Counted from the first letter of the stretch, positions 9,133 to 17,739 are shown. The stretch is 37,525 nt of DNA from CAWGQN01 sp963824885 (GCA_963824885.1 CAWGQN010000003.1:1-37525); one strand, 5' to 3'. Notes: a model not told the origin generated them from the letters alone. Numbers and translations: made by a program.

Positions 9133-9474
9133 GTGCTTGCTCGGAAAAATCGGATTGTCGATGGTCGAGAGTACCGATCAATCGTTCGTCGTGGGTCACG
9201 CGTCGTTCGCGCAAACACCATCTCGTACGTCGTGACGACCGGGGATCACGATGCGGTCCGATTCGGATTCATTGTTGCGAGGAACGTCGGAATAGCCGTG
9301 GAACGGAATCGCGTGCGACGTCGGTTGAAAGCGGCGTCTTTTGACATGCGCGAGTGCGTGGCGGCGGGAACACACGTCGTCATTAGGGCTCTTCCCAGTG
9401 CAAAGACAAGCAAGTGGAATACCCTGCGTGATGAAATCTTTCACGCGCTAATCGAAGGAAGCACAAAGAAATGA
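9133..9474 (+). CDS. rnpA: Ribonuclease P protein component
   Basis: Protein subunit of RNase P, which trims the 5' ends of tRNA precursors together with the RnpB RNA. 113 residues. The conserved RNR motif is visible in GIAVERNRVRRRLKAA (near residue 54), preceded by the FGFIVARNVG strand. The start is GTG at 9133, giving VLARKNRIVDGREYRSIVRRG, which fits actinobacterial homologues; no better ATG exists. Its stop overlaps the yidD start by four bases (ATGA), indicating coupled translation. Confidence 0.93.
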   Translation: MLARKNRIVDGREYRSIVRRGSRVVRANTISYVVTTGDHDAVRFGFIVARNVGIAVERNRVRRRLKAASFDMRECVAAGTHVVIRALPSAKTSKWNTLRDEIFHALIEGSTKK

Positions 9475-9782
9475 CTGCGTCGATATCGGCCATCTTCTTT
9501 CTTCCGAGGAATGTCGTCGTCGCAATTCTTCGGATTTATCGTTTCGCGGTGTCGCCTTTCTACGGCAACGTGTGCCGGTTTTTCCCCTCGTGTTCGGCAT
9601 ATGCACTGCGGGCGATTCAAGAATATGGCGTATGCAGAGGTGTGTTTTTTGCTATTCGCCGCGTGGCGCGGTGTCATCCTTGGTCCGCCGGTGGCGTTGA
9701 TGACGTTCCGACTAGGTCAAAAAAGACGTATTCAATATCTCGTTTTGGGTTTGTTATTCCAAACGCCCAGAGAAAGGCATAA
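9471..9782 (+). CDS. yidD: Membrane protein insertion efficiency factor YidD
   Basis: Small peripheral inner-membrane protein thought to assist YidC-dependent insertion. It carries the family pattern ILRIYRFAVSPFYGNVCRFFPSCSAYALRAI, with the CRFFPSCS cysteine pair near residue 35-41, followed by GVFFAIRRVARCHPWSAGGVDDVP. 103 residues, slightly longer than the 70-85 residue core, with a basic tail. The start ATG overlaps the rnpA stop, and yidC begins 7 bases downstream. The frame is intact. Confidence 0.92.
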   Translation: MTASISAIFFLPRNVVVAILRIYRFAVSPFYGNVCRFFPSCSAYALRAIQEYGVCRGVFFAIRRVARCHPWSAGGVDDVPTRSKKTYSISRFGFVIPNAQRKA

Positions 9783-9789
9783 CTAGCCC

Positions 9790-10752
9790 ATGGATGTCAT
9801 TTCCGCAGTTCTGTGGCCGATCAAGTGGGTAATCGAACTCGTTCTTGTCTCGTTTCACTGGATTTTTTCGGCAATTGGATTGGATCCGGCGGCCGGAATC
9901 ACGTGGGTGTTGTCGATTGTCGGGCTCGTTCTCGTGGTGAGAGCCGCTCTTATTCCTATTTTCGTGCGACAAATTAGGAGTCAGCGCAAGTTGCTTGAGG
10001 TCGCGCCTCAGCTGAAAAAGATTCAAGAGAAATACAAGGGAAAGCGAGACCAATTTTCTCGCGAAGCAATGTCGCGCGAAACGATGGAACTCTATCGAAA
10101 AACGGGGACCAATCCGTTGAGTTCTTGTTTGCCTCTTTTGCTCCAGATGCCGATCTTTTTCGGGTTATTTTCTGTTCTCAACGACGCGCAACACAGCAAT
10201 GCGGGGGTTGGGCCTCTTAATTCTCGATTAGCAGGACAATTTGGCGGCGCGTCACTATTCGATATTGCCCCGCTTCACTCAAGTTTCGGTAGCGCAGCGT
10301 CGAGCACACCTCCGCAAGTGGCGGTTATGATCATCGCCGCGGTGATGGTCGTTTTAATGACCGCGTCGCAGTTCTTTACACAGCTTCAAATTGTGTCGAA
10401 AAACATGTCTCCGGAGACCAAGGCGAGTCCGGCTTTTCGTCAGCAACGAATCTTCCTTTACGTACTTCCACTGGTTTTTGCATTTTCTGGCTTCGCGTTT
10501 CCGCTGGGCGTGATGTTTTACTGGCTCACGTCAAACGTCTGGACAATGGCCCAACAGTTCATTGTGATTCGCAACATGCCCAATCCCGGTAGCGATGCTG
10601 CGAAGGCACGTGAAGAACGATTTGCCAAGAAGGGAACCCGAAAAGAGGATCGATCAGATTCGACGATTGTCGTCGAGGAACGTAAATCCGTTCAACGCCA
10701 GCAACCCGTGAGAAAGTCGCGCGCAAAAAAGCGATCGGGTGGAAAGAAGTAA
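9790..10752 (+). CDS. yidC: YidC/Oxa1 family membrane insertase
   Basis: Inserts and folds inner-membrane proteins, alone or with SecYEG. 320 residues: a hydrophobic N-terminal segment, a cytoplasmic charged hairpin (RSQRKLLEVAPQLKKIQEKY near residue 81), the family motif NPLSSCLPLLLQMPIFFGLF near 114, further membrane segments near 180, 220 and 245, and a lysine/arginine-rich tail ending KKRSGGKK typical of Gram-positive forms. It lacks the large periplasmic domain of proteobacterial YidC. A jag gene follows after 6 bases. Confidence 0.95.
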   Translation: MDVISAVLWPIKWVIELVLVSFHWIFSAIGLDPAAGITWVLSIVGLVLVVRAALIPIFVRQIRSQRKLLEVAPQLKKIQEKYKGKRDQFSREAMSRETMELYRKTGTNPLSSCLPLLLQMPIFFGLFSVLNDAQHSNAGVGPLNSRLAGQFGGASLFDIAPLHSSFGSAASSTPPQVAVMIIAAVMVVLMTASQFFTQLQIVSKNMSPETKASPAFRQQRIFLYVLPLVFAFSGFAFPLGVMFYWLTSNVWTMAQQFIVIRNMPNPGSDAAKAREERFAKKGTRKEDRSDSTIVVEERKSVQRQQPVRKSRAKKRSGGKK

Positions 10753-10758
10753 AGTGCC

Positions 10759-11286
10759 GTGAGTGACACGAGTGACGACGCGCCAGAAACGACGAGGACG
10801 ACCCCTCCGTCGGATCCGATTTCCCTCGAACTCCTTGACGAAGAAGGAGAAGTCGCGGCCGACTATATTGAAGAATTTCTCGATATTTGCGATGTCGACG
10901 GTGACATCGATATCGATGTGAGAAACGAGCGCGTCTATATCGCTGTTCGAGCCGCAGAGGACAGCAATCTGAGCACACTTTCTCGTCCCGAGACGGTTAC
11001 TGCGCTTCAAGAATTGACACGGCTAGCGGTCCAAAACGTGACCGGAGAGTTCTCTCGTCTGATCCTTGACATTGGCGGTTCACGCTCGGCGCGCGAGAAG
11101 GAACTTCGAGAAATCGTGGCCGCAGCGATTGCGCGCATTGAGGCCGGAGCGCGGGGTGCAGCTCTTCCCTCGATGTCATCGTATGATCGCAAGCTCGTGC
11201 ATAATTTCGTCGCCGAGCGCGGATACAGTTCTGAATCGGAGGGTGAAGGTCGAGACCGGCACACCGTGGTTCGACCCGGCTCATAG
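10759..11286 (+). CDS. jag: Jag/KhpB-like R3H-domain RNA-binding protein
   Basis: 175 residues, GTG start 6 bases after yidC. The N-terminus is acidic and probably disordered. The middle (residues 38-95) looks like the KH-like part of Jag (VDGDIDIDVRNERVYIAV and ETVTALQELTRLAVQ). The C-terminus is an R3H domain with the Arg-x3-His motif in YDRKLVHNFVAERGY. Family knowledge: Jag/KhpB proteins bind RNA and influence cell division and envelope genes. Its stop is at 11284-11286; the parS-containing leader of rsmG follows directly. Confidence 0.88.
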   Translation: MSDTSDDAPETTRTTPPSDPISLELLDEEGEVAADYIEEFLDICDVDGDIDIDVRNERVYIAVRAAEDSNLSTLSRPETVTALQELTRLAVQNVTGEFSRLILDIGGSRSAREKELREIVAAAIARIEAGARGAALPSMSSYDRKLVHNFVAERGYSSESEGEGRDRHTVVRPGS

Positions 11287-11300
11287 TTTCACGTGAAACA
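11285..11300. other. parS centromere site 1
   Basis: AGTTTCACGTGAAACA matches the bacterial parS consensus TGTTTCACGTGAAACA at 15 of 16 positions, with a perfect 14-base palindromic core. It fills the space between the jag stop and the rsmG ATG at 11301. ParB binds parS, loads CTP and spreads; parA and parB are encoded 0.7-1.6 kb downstream. Confidence 0.93.
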
Positions 11301-11933
11301 ATGACGACCGTCGATTCCGAACCGGAGCCGCCTATCGCTCGAGCGCTTTTCGGTGAACGCATTGATGTCATCCGCTCATTTGTGTCTAACCTGGAGCGTT
11401 TCGGACAACCGCGGGGACTCATCGGACCGAGCGAGTTACCCCGATTGTGGTCGCGGCACATTCTGAATTCCGCGTTCGTGTCGCCCGTCCTTCGCGGCGG
11501 TCTGATTGGCGATATTGGAAGCGGCGCGGGACTGCCGGGCATCGTGCTCGCGATCGCACGCCCAGATTGTGATTTTGTACTGATAGAACCCATGGGACGG
11601 CGAATTGCCTGGCTCGAGGAGCAAGTTGAGTTGCTTGAGCTCCGCAACGTTCGACTAGTGCGCGCACGCGCTCAAGAGACGGTTTTGGATCAACCACTGG
11701 ACCAAGTAACCGCTCGAGCGGTGACCTCGCTCGCGAAACTCATTCCTCTCGCGGTCCCCCTCCTTCGCACGGGTGGAGAAATCCTGTTCATCAAGGGGGC
11801 GGGTGTCAACGCCGAAATATCAGCGGCAGAAAAGATAATTCGACGTTTTCAATTGCGGGGTATCGAAGTATTATCCCTCGGGCAGGGCCTCGTCAGCGAG
11901 GCTACTCAGGTTGTTCGGGCTAAAGTTGAGTAG
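11301..11933 (+). CDS. rsmG: 16S rRNA (guanine-N7) methyltransferase RsmG (GidB)
   Basis: Methylates G527 of 16S rRNA using S-adenosylmethionine; loss gives low-level streptomycin resistance in several bacteria. 210 residues with the SAM-binding motif GDIGSGAGLPGIVLAI near residue 70 and the conserved LLEP-like acidic strand FVLIEPMGRRIAWLEE; the region before (GPSELPRLWSRHILNS) is typical of the family. The ATG at 11301 follows directly on a parS site, so no ordinary Shine-Dalgarno is present. Standard neighbour of jag and parA. Confidence 0.93.
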   Translation: MTTVDSEPEPPIARALFGERIDVIRSFVSNLERFGQPRGLIGPSELPRLWSRHILNSAFVSPVLRGGLIGDIGSGAGLPGIVLAIARPDCDFVLIEPMGRRIAWLEEQVELLELRNVRLVRARAQETVLDQPLDQVTARAVTSLAKLIPLAVPLLRTGGEILFIKGAGVNAEISAAEKIIRRFQLRGIEVLSLGQGLVSEATQVVRAKVE

Positions 11934-11979
11934 TTGCCACTTGCATGGCGAGATAGTTACCGTTTTTGGACGAACCGAA

Positions 11980-11995
11980 GGTTTCACGTGAAACA
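11980..11995. other. parS centromere site 2
   Basis: GGTTTCACGTGAAACA matches parS at 15 of 16 positions and has the full palindromic core. The likely GTG start of parA (11988-11990) lies inside this site. It is about 700 bases from the first site, consistent with the usual clustering of parS near oriC. Confidence 0.92.
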
Positions 11996-12935
11996 TCCCG
12001 ATTCCCAACCGAACCGCTCCGGACCAGGATTCGATCCGTGGACTCCGTTAGCGAGAGAACTTGCGGACATTACTCGTCGACGCCAAGCGCTAAATGCCGA
12101 CGACCTTCCTCTACCTCAATCTCCTCGAATTATCGCGGTGTCTAATCAAAAAGGCGGCGTGGGAAAGACGACGACCACGGTCAACCTCGCGGCCGCACTT
12201 GCCCGTTCTGGTGCCCGCGTTCTCGTGATTGATCTCGATCCCCAGGGAAACGCTTCGACAGCACTCGGTGTCGAACACCGACGGGACACACTGAGTGTTT
12301 ACGACGTTATTATTGGCGAAGCCGACATGGCGGGCGTCGTTCAGAAGAGTCCAGAGTTTGATTCGTTGTACTGTGTTCCGGCGACAATCCACCTTGCGGG
12401 GGCGGAAATCGAACTCGTTTCTCTCGTTGCTCGAGAGCTTCGCCTCCACCGAGCGCTGGGCGCGCATATTGCCCAGATGTCGGAGCCATATCACTACGTC
12501 TTCATTGACTGCCCTCCCTCGTTGGGTCTATTGACAATCAACGCGTTCGTCGCCGCGCGCGAGGTTCTCATCCCCATACAGTGCGAATATTACGCACTTG
12601 AGGGTTTGAGTCAGTTGCTGGGAAACATTGAGCTGATAGAACGCCACCTTAATCCTGACCTTTTCGTGTCGACAATTCTTCTGACGATGTACGACGGCAG
12701 AACTAATTTGGCTAATCAAGTGGCAAAAGAGGTCCGCGACGGCTTTCCCGAAGAAACCCTCACGACATTGATTCCGCGGTCGGTGCGAATATCCGAAGCC
12801 CCGAGCTACGGACAAAGTGTAATTAGCTACGACACGAATTCTCCTGGTTCTCTTTCGTACCTTGAAGCTGCCGCAGAAATTGCACGACGCGGGACACCGA
12901 CCAAAACCGCACGACCGAAAGGACTGGCCGAATAG
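11988..12935 (+). CDS. parA: ParA/Soj chromosome-partitioning ATPase
   Basis: Walker-type ATPase that forms a nucleoid-bound gradient and moves ParB-parS complexes. The deviant Walker A KGGVGKTTT lies near residue 55, Walker A' in VLVIDLDPQGNASTALG near 85, and Walker B in YVFIDCPPSLGLLTINA. About 315 residues from the GTG at 11988, which reads MKHPDSQPN and has GAAGG (11976-11980) upstream; the frame is open back to a TTG at 11934 but that extension is not conserved-looking. The start codon is part of a parS site, so ParB binding could feed back on parA expression (inference). The parB start overlaps the stop. Confidence 0.92.
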   Translation: MKHPDSQPNRSGPGFDPWTPLARELADITRRRQALNADDLPLPQSPRIIAVSNQKGGVGKTTTTVNLAAALARSGARVLVIDLDPQGNASTALGVEHRRDTLSVYDVIIGEADMAGVVQKSPEFDSLYCVPATIHLAGAEIELVSLVARELRLHRALGAHIAQMSEPYHYVFIDCPPSLGLLTINAFVAAREVLIPIQCEYYALEGLSQLLGNIELIERHLNPDLFVSTILLTMYDGRTNLANQVAKEVRDGFPEETLTTLIPRSVRISEAPSYGQSVISYDTNSPGSLSYLEAAAEIARRGTPTKTARPKGLAE

Positions 12936-14014
12936 TGGTCACGAAAAGAACGGGCCTCGGGCGCGGTATCGGTGCCCTCATCCCAATCGCAGACGAGAAC
13001 CGATCTGCACGACCGGTTGACGTGTTTTTCCCCGATGCCGACCCCGTGGACGATCTCGTTGCGGTTCCGGGAGCGCGGTTGGCGATTCTCGACCCCGATG
13101 ACATCGCTCCGAACCCGCAACAACCGCGAACAACGTTTGACGACGACGAACTCGCGGAATTAGCTCACAGCATTCGCGAATTCGGGGTATTGCAACCCAT
13201 CGTGGTTCGTCCGCTTCCCGAGGGGGGAATCGCTCACTATGAACTAGTGATGGGCGAACGACGCCTTCGTGCCACGAAGCTGGTCGGTTTGTCGACAATT
13301 CCCGCCGTGATTAAGGACACCGCGGATGAAAGTATGCTTCGAGAGGCATTGATCGAGAATCTGCACCGTTCTCAGCTCAATCCTCTTGAAGAAGCCTCCG
13401 CATACCAGCAACTTTTGTCCGATTTTGGTATTACTCAAGAGGAGCTCGCGGCTCGTATTGGCCGATCACGTCCACAAATTTCCAACACGATTCGGCTCCT
13501 TAAGCTACCAGAATCGGTGCAGAAACACGTTGCGGCAGGGATATTGAGCGCCGGACACGCCCGCGCGATTTTGACCGCACGGGACGGCGCCGCCATGAGG
13601 ACGCTCGCGGAAAAAATTGTTCGGGAAGACCTGTCGGTGCGGTCGGCCGAAATGATTGCCGCGAGTGGTCCGCGCGTCGTGCGGGCACGCCCAGGCGGGG
13701 GTCGACATCGTGGGCATCTCGACGACATTGCTGAACGCCTCGGGGATCGTCTCAATACCCGAGTCCGTGTGAACCTCGGAGCTAACCGCGGTCAAGTTCT
13801 GATTGAATTTGCAACGATCGAGGATCTCAACAGAATACTCGGCGAGATTGGTCAACCGGGATTCGGGTCGCGCGACGAATCAAGCGCGACGGGTTTATCT
13901 CGGCCGATGAACGAATCTCTGACCGTCACTTCCGTGACGGTTTCAGACGACGGTCCGAATTCTCGAGAATTTTCTGTTGGAGCGAACGCGCGGGGCGTAC
14001 ATCGAATCGACTAG
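12935..14014 (+). CDS. parB: ParB chromosome-partitioning protein
   Basis: CTP-dependent clamp that binds parS and spreads. 359 residues. The N-terminus KRTGLGRGIGALIP is the ParA-interacting peptide typical of ParB. The CTP-binding motif GERRLRA is at about 107-113, and the parS-recognising helix-turn-helix is ITQEELAARIGRSRPQISNT near 168. The C-terminal dimerisation part includes RVRVNLGANRGQVLIEF. About 45 residues follow the usual end (serine/threonine-rich, low complexity), a longer tail than most ParB. GTG start overlaps the parA TAG by one base. The stop overlaps the convergent ddl stop. Confidence 0.94.
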   Translation: MVTKRTGLGRGIGALIPIADENRSARPVDVFFPDADPVDDLVAVPGARLAILDPDDIAPNPQQPRTTFDDDELAELAHSIREFGVLQPIVVRPLPEGGIAHYELVMGERRLRATKLVGLSTIPAVIKDTADESMLREALIENLHRSQLNPLEEASAYQQLLSDFGITQEELAARIGRSRPQISNTIRLLKLPESVQKHVAAGILSAGHARAILTARDGAAMRTLAEKIVREDLSVRSAEMIAASGPRVVRARPGGGRHRGHLDDIAERLGDRLNTRVRVNLGANRGQVLIEFATIEDLNRILGEIGQPGFGSRDESSATGLSRPMNESLTVTSVTVSDDGPNSREFSVGANARGVHRID

Positions 14015-15075
14015 CCGTTCTGCTCTCGAGCGGCGAAGGCGGCCAAGCGAGAATAGATTTCGGCTGGTTTTTGGCCCGAAGACTCGACTGCAAGCGGGAA
14101 AAGGGACTTTTCAGTCAAGCCGGGCAGTACGTTGGCTTCCAAGAACCAGGGTGTACCAGATGAATCGACGATAAAATCGATTCGGGAAATGTGTCGAAAA
14201 CCCATTGCCGCGTGTACCGCGAGGGCCGACTCGGAAACTCGTTTTTCACCTTCTGGATCGAGCCGAGCGGGAGTGAAAAACCGAGCTTCACCTGCGTTGT
14301 ATCGAGCCTCGAAACCATACGGGCCATCGACGGCTTCAATTTCGACAGTGGGGAGGGCCTGTGGTCCATCGCCCAAATCGACGATGCCCACCGTGACTTC
14401 GGTCCCGGTGATTTGTCGTTCGACGAGAGCAACGTCGGAATAGGTGTAGGCATCGACCATCGCGCGAGGCACGTCGACAGCGTCAGACACGATTGTCACA
14501 CCTTGAGCCGAACCTCCGTGAGCGGGTTTGACAACGAGAGGAGTGGGTATGGTCGTCAGCACCAGATCGAGGACGCTGGCGGCTCCCAACTCGCGAAACA
14601 CATCGCGCGAAAGGGTGAACGATTGTGGCGTCGATATTCCCCCTCGGGAGACGATTGTTTTTGCGATGGGTTTCGACCAGGCGAGTCTTGCGGCTTCCGC
14701 GCGCGATCCAACAAATGGCACGCGTGACGCTTCAAGAAGCCCTCGGAGAGCGCCATCTTCGCCACTCGCACCGTGAAGCGCGGGCCAAACGACGTCGGGC
14801 GGCCGCGCGGCGAGGACGTGGAGAAGATCGTCGTCCGGTTCGCGCAGCGTGACCGAGTGCCCGAGAGAAATCAGGCCGTCGACAATTCTGCGCCCCGAGC
14901 GGAGCGAAATATCCCGCTCATGCGAAATGCCTCCCGCAAGAACGACAATGTTTTGAGGACGGAAATCGTCGATGATCAGGACTTTCTCTAGTTCGACCGG
15001 GTTAGTCGAGATTGGGTGGGGGCGATGAAAAGTGCCGGTCGTGCTCGACGACTTCGAGGGGACCAGTGCCGGCAA
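14011..15075 (-). CDS. ddl: D-alanine--D-alanine ligase-like ATP-grasp protein
   Basis: ATP-grasp ligase predicted to join two D-alanines for peptidoglycan synthesis. Motifs: VVLAGGISHERDISLRSG (near residue 43 of the longest frame), WPALHGASGEDGALRGLLE, LVVKPAHGGSAQGVTIV, YNAGEARFFTPARL, and the metal-binding end WFLEANVLPGLTEKS. The start is uncertain: there is no ATG or GTG before the first conserved strand. The longest frame uses TTG at 15075 and overlaps the aminotransferase by 74 bases; a CTG at 14979 is another possibility, or an indel hides the real start. In Microbacteriaceae such a ligase-like gene commonly sits beside parB. It may be a second Ddl-type enzyme rather than the cell's main one. 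Confidence 0.8.
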   Translation of the reverse strand: MPALVPSKSSSTTGTFHRPHPISTNPVELEKVLIIDDFRPQNIVVLAGGISHERDISLRSGRRIVDGLISLGHSVTLREPDDDLLHVLAARPPDVVWPALHGASGEDGALRGLLEASRVPFVGSRAEAARLAWSKPIAKTIVSRGGISTPQSFTLSRDVFRELGAASVLDLVLTTIPTPLVVKPAHGGSAQGVTIVSDAVDVPRAMVDAYTYSDVALVERQITGTEVTVGIVDLGDGPQALPTVEIEAVDGPYGFEARYNAGEARFFTPARLDPEGEKRVSESALAVHAAMGFRHISRIDFIVDSSGTPWFLEANVLPGLTEKSLFPLAVESSGQKPAEIYSRLAAFAAREQNG

Positions 15076-16327
15076 ACGTGCCCAAGAGGTCGAGTTCGCC
15101 GGCGATGACTGACGCCAATCGCCGCACGCCCGTGCGGATGCTCTCGGGAGGGGGGTAACTAAATGACAATCGAATGTTGTGGTGACCGGCGCCGTCGAAA
15201 TAAAAAGCGGTGCCCGGAATGTATGCCACGCGTTCTTTCACGGCTCGTGCCAACATGACCTGTGAATCAAGATGACGAGGGAGGGTTAACCACACGAAGA
15301 AACCGCCGGTGGGGTTCGTCCACGATAGTTCTGGCAGGTGTTCAGACAAAGCAGACAGCATTGCCCCCAAGCGCTCGCGATAGATGTCATTAAATTGATC
15401 GATTTGTCCTTTCCAGTCGGAATTGCCGAGGTATTGGGCAATGACGAGTTGGCTAAACGAACTCGGTGAAAGAATTGCCGATTCCGAAGCGAGGATCAGC
15501 TTTTCTCGAATTGCGAGCGGTGCGAGGGCCCAACCGATTCGAAAGCCCGGAGCGAGCGTCTTCGAAAACGTGCCGAGATAGATAATCCCCGCGTCATCGT
15601 ATGATCGGAGCGCCGGTGGGGCGGAACCATCAAACGAAAGAAGCCCATAGGGATTATCTTCGACCACAAGAATCTTGTGACGCCGGCAAATTTCGAGGAT
15701 CTCGGGTCGGCGATCTTCGCTGAGGGTCACTCCGGCGGGGTTCTGGAATGTGGGAATCGTATAAAGAAACTTGATTCGTTTGCCGCTCCGGCCAATCGCG
15801 TCAATCGTGTCACGCAGCGCTTGGGGTATCAGTCCCTTGTCATCCATTTGTGCGTGCGCCACTTCGGCTTGGTACGAGCGGAACACTCCCAACGCACCGA
15901 CGTAACTTGGTGCCTCTACCACGATCACGTCGCCCGGGTCGATAAGCAGTTTCGTCACGAGGTCAATTGCCTGTTGCGATCCCGTTGTCACGACGATATC
16001 GTCAACGCCAGCGTCAATGCCTTCGAGAGCCATGACCTCGCGAATTTGGCTTCGCAACGCGGGATCCCCTTGACCTGAGCCGTACTGTAGCGCGGCGGGT
16101 CCGTGATCCCGCATGGTCGCGCTCACCGCGTTGACGATGTGGTCGGGTGGAATCGCGGAAACGAAAGGCATTCCCCCGGCAAGAGAAACGACTTCGGGAC
16201 GAGAAGCGACTGCAAAAAGAGCGCGAACCTCAGAAGCACCGAGCCGAGAAGTGCGTGCCGCATAGTGCTCGTACCACGGGTCGAATGTAGTTCCCGCGGC
16301 ACGTTCGGGGGGCGTTAAATCTGCCAC
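15002..16327 (-). CDS. PLP-dependent aminotransferase, 2-aminoadipate/MocR-like fold type I
   Basis: 441-residue class I/II aminotransferase. The PLP-binding lysine is in YLGTFSKTLAPGFRIGWAL (near residue 244); other fold-type I marks are SLAGGMPF (near 48), TTGSQQAIDLV (near 113), EAPSYVGAL, and VEDNPYGLLSFDG. This pattern is that of the LysN / 2-aminoadipate transaminase group, which accept varied amino acids; the true substrate cannot be read from sequence. It is the usual neighbour between trxA and the ddl-like gene near actinobacterial parB. The ATG at 16327 gives MADLTPPERAAGTTFDPWY. Frame intact. Confidence 0.85.
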   Translation of the reverse strand: MADLTPPERAAGTTFDPWYEHYAARTSRLGASEVRALFAVASRPEVVSLAGGMPFVSAIPPDHIVNAVSATMRDHGPAALQYGSGQGDPALRSQIREVMALEGIDAGVDDIVVTTGSQQAIDLVTKLLIDPGDVIVVEAPSYVGALGVFRSYQAEVAHAQMDDKGLIPQALRDTIDAIGRSGKRIKFLYTIPTFQNPAGVTLSEDRRPEILEICRRHKILVVEDNPYGLLSFDGSAPPALRSYDDAGIIYLGTFSKTLAPGFRIGWALAPLAIREKLILASESAILSPSSFSQLVIAQYLGNSDWKGQIDQFNDIYRERLGAMLSALSEHLPELSWTNPTGGFFVWLTLPRHLDSQVMLARAVKERVAYIPGTAFYFDGAGHHNIRLSFSYPPPESIRTGVRRLASVIAGELDLLGTFAGTGPLEVVEHDRHFSSPPPNLD

Positions 16328-16349
16328 GCTCTATCGTGTCGGCCGATTG

Positions 16350-16676
16350 CTACGCGAGAAAGGATCCCAACTCAGACTCGAGTTGGGGTTTTGGCATCGC
16401 GCCGATAATCGTCTTTACCACTTCACCACCTTGATACACCTTCATGGCGGGAATAGACGTGATTTGGTATTTTGCCGCGGTTTGCGGGTTGTCATCAACG
16501 TTGAGTTTCACGACGGAGATCGCGTCTGCGTGTTCTTGAGAAATCTGGTCGAGAATCGGACCGACTGCGCGGCACGGTCCGCACCACTCGGCCCAAAAGT
16601 CGACGAGAACGGGCTTGTCCGATTTGAGAACCGTTTCTTCGAAGGTGGCATCCGTGACATTTGTGGTTGTTGACAT
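16350..16676 (-). CDS. trxA: Thioredoxin
   Basis: Small dithiol redox protein reduced by TrxB; reduces ribonucleotide reductase and peroxiredoxins and repairs protein disulfides. 108 residues with the active site WAEWCGPCR (near residue 28-36), the cis-proline segment ITSIPAMKVYQGG, and the C-terminal helix. The ATG at 16676 gives MSTTTNVTDATFEETVLKSD and follows AGGGAGA; the upstream extension to 16736 overlaps trxB. It lies 16 bases after trxB and is probably cotranscribed from the SigR/SigH-type promoter upstream of trxB. Confidence 0.96.
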   Translation of the reverse strand: MSTTTNVTDATFEETVLKSDKPVLVDFWAEWCGPCRAVGPILDQISQEHADAISVVKLNVDDNPQTAAKYQITSIPAMKVYQGGEVVKTIIGAMPKPQLESELGSFLA

Positions 16677-16692
16677 TGATTCTCCCTGTCTA

Positions 16693-17670
16693 CTAGTTAG
16701 TTGCTTTGGCAAATTCGGTAGTCGTCTGGCGGCCAATTCCGGAGGATTGACCTAAAGCGGCCAAAAACTGCTCAGCGTCGAGAGCCGCGACGGTGCCCGA
16801 CCCCGCGGCGGTGATAGCTTGACGATACGTGGGGTCAACCACGTCGCCCGCGGCAAATACACCGGAAATGCTCGTTTTCGATGATCGTCCGGCGACCTTG
16901 ATCGTGCCGTTGGGCGTCAAGTCGAGTTGCCCGCGCACGAGCTGCACTCGAGGATCGTTGCCGATTGCGATGAAGAGTCCCTCGATGGGGAGCGCTCGAA
17001 CGTTGCCAGAAACCGTGTCACGAAGGTCGATCCCGGTGACGCATTTGTCTCCCAAGATGCTCACGACCTCGGAGTTCCACACAAATTCGATTGTCGAATT
17101 CTCGAGGGCGCGCTCTTGCATGATTTTGGAGGCGCGAAGCGTTTCGCTGCGGTGAATCACGTACACTTTCGCGGCGAAGCGGGTCAGAAACAACGCCTCC
17201 TCCATCGCCGAGTCGCCGCCGCCGACGACCGCAATCGTCTTGTCACGGAAAAAGAATCCGTCGCACGTCGCACACCACGAGACTCCGTGACCACTCAACC
17301 GATCTTCGTCGGCAAGACCGAGTTTGCGATAGGCCGATCCGGTCGCAACAATGACCGCGTGAGCCTTGTGCGTGGCGCCCGAGCCGAGGGTAACCATCTT
17401 TTCGTCGCTCGTGAGGTCGACAGATGTGACGTCATCGAGAACAATGTCGGCCCCGAACCTCTCGGCTTGGAGGCGAAGCATGTTCATTAGCTCTGGGCCT
17501 TGAACGCCGTCGGGGAAACCGGGGTAGTTTTCCACCTCGGTCGTGTTCATGAGTTCGCCGCCCGCGTCAATCGAGCTCGCAATGACGAGGGGCTCGAGGC
17601 GAGCCCGGGCAGCATAGATCGCCGCCGTGTAACCGGCGGGACCGGACCCAATAATGACGAGTTGACGCAA
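16693..17670 (-). CDS. trxB: Thioredoxin-disulfide reductase
   Basis: NADPH-dependent flavoprotein that reduces thioredoxin. 325 residues with the N-terminal FAD motif GSGPAGYTAAIYAARA (near residue 8), the redox-active CATC in VSWCATCDGFFF (near 132), the NADPH motif VVGGGDSAMEEALFL, and the C-terminal FAD-binding GVFAAGDVVDPTYRQAITAAGSGTVAA segment. The start is TTG at 17668-17670, preceded by GAGGAA at a good distance; no ATG is available. Pairs with trxA immediately downstream. Confidence 0.95.
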   Translation of the reverse strand: MRQLVIIGSGPAGYTAAIYAARARLEPLVIASSIDAGGELMNTTEVENYPGFPDGVQGPELMNMLRLQAERFGADIVLDDVTSVDLTSDEKMVTLGSGATHKAHAVIVATGSAYRKLGLADEDRLSGHGVSWCATCDGFFFRDKTIAVVGGGDSAMEEALFLTRFAAKVYVIHRSETLRASKIMQERALENSTIEFVWNSEVVSILGDKCVTGIDLRDTVSGNVRALPIEGLFIAIGNDPRVQLVRGQLDLTPNGTIKVAGRSSKTSISGVFAAGDVVDPTYRQAITAAGSGTVAALDAEQFLAALGQSSGIGRQTTTEFAKATN

Positions 17671-17739
17671 CGACTATTCCTCACTCGTTTCGCGACGTCG
17701 CCGCGGCGAAAGTACCTGACAGCGATCACTGGCGAGTAG

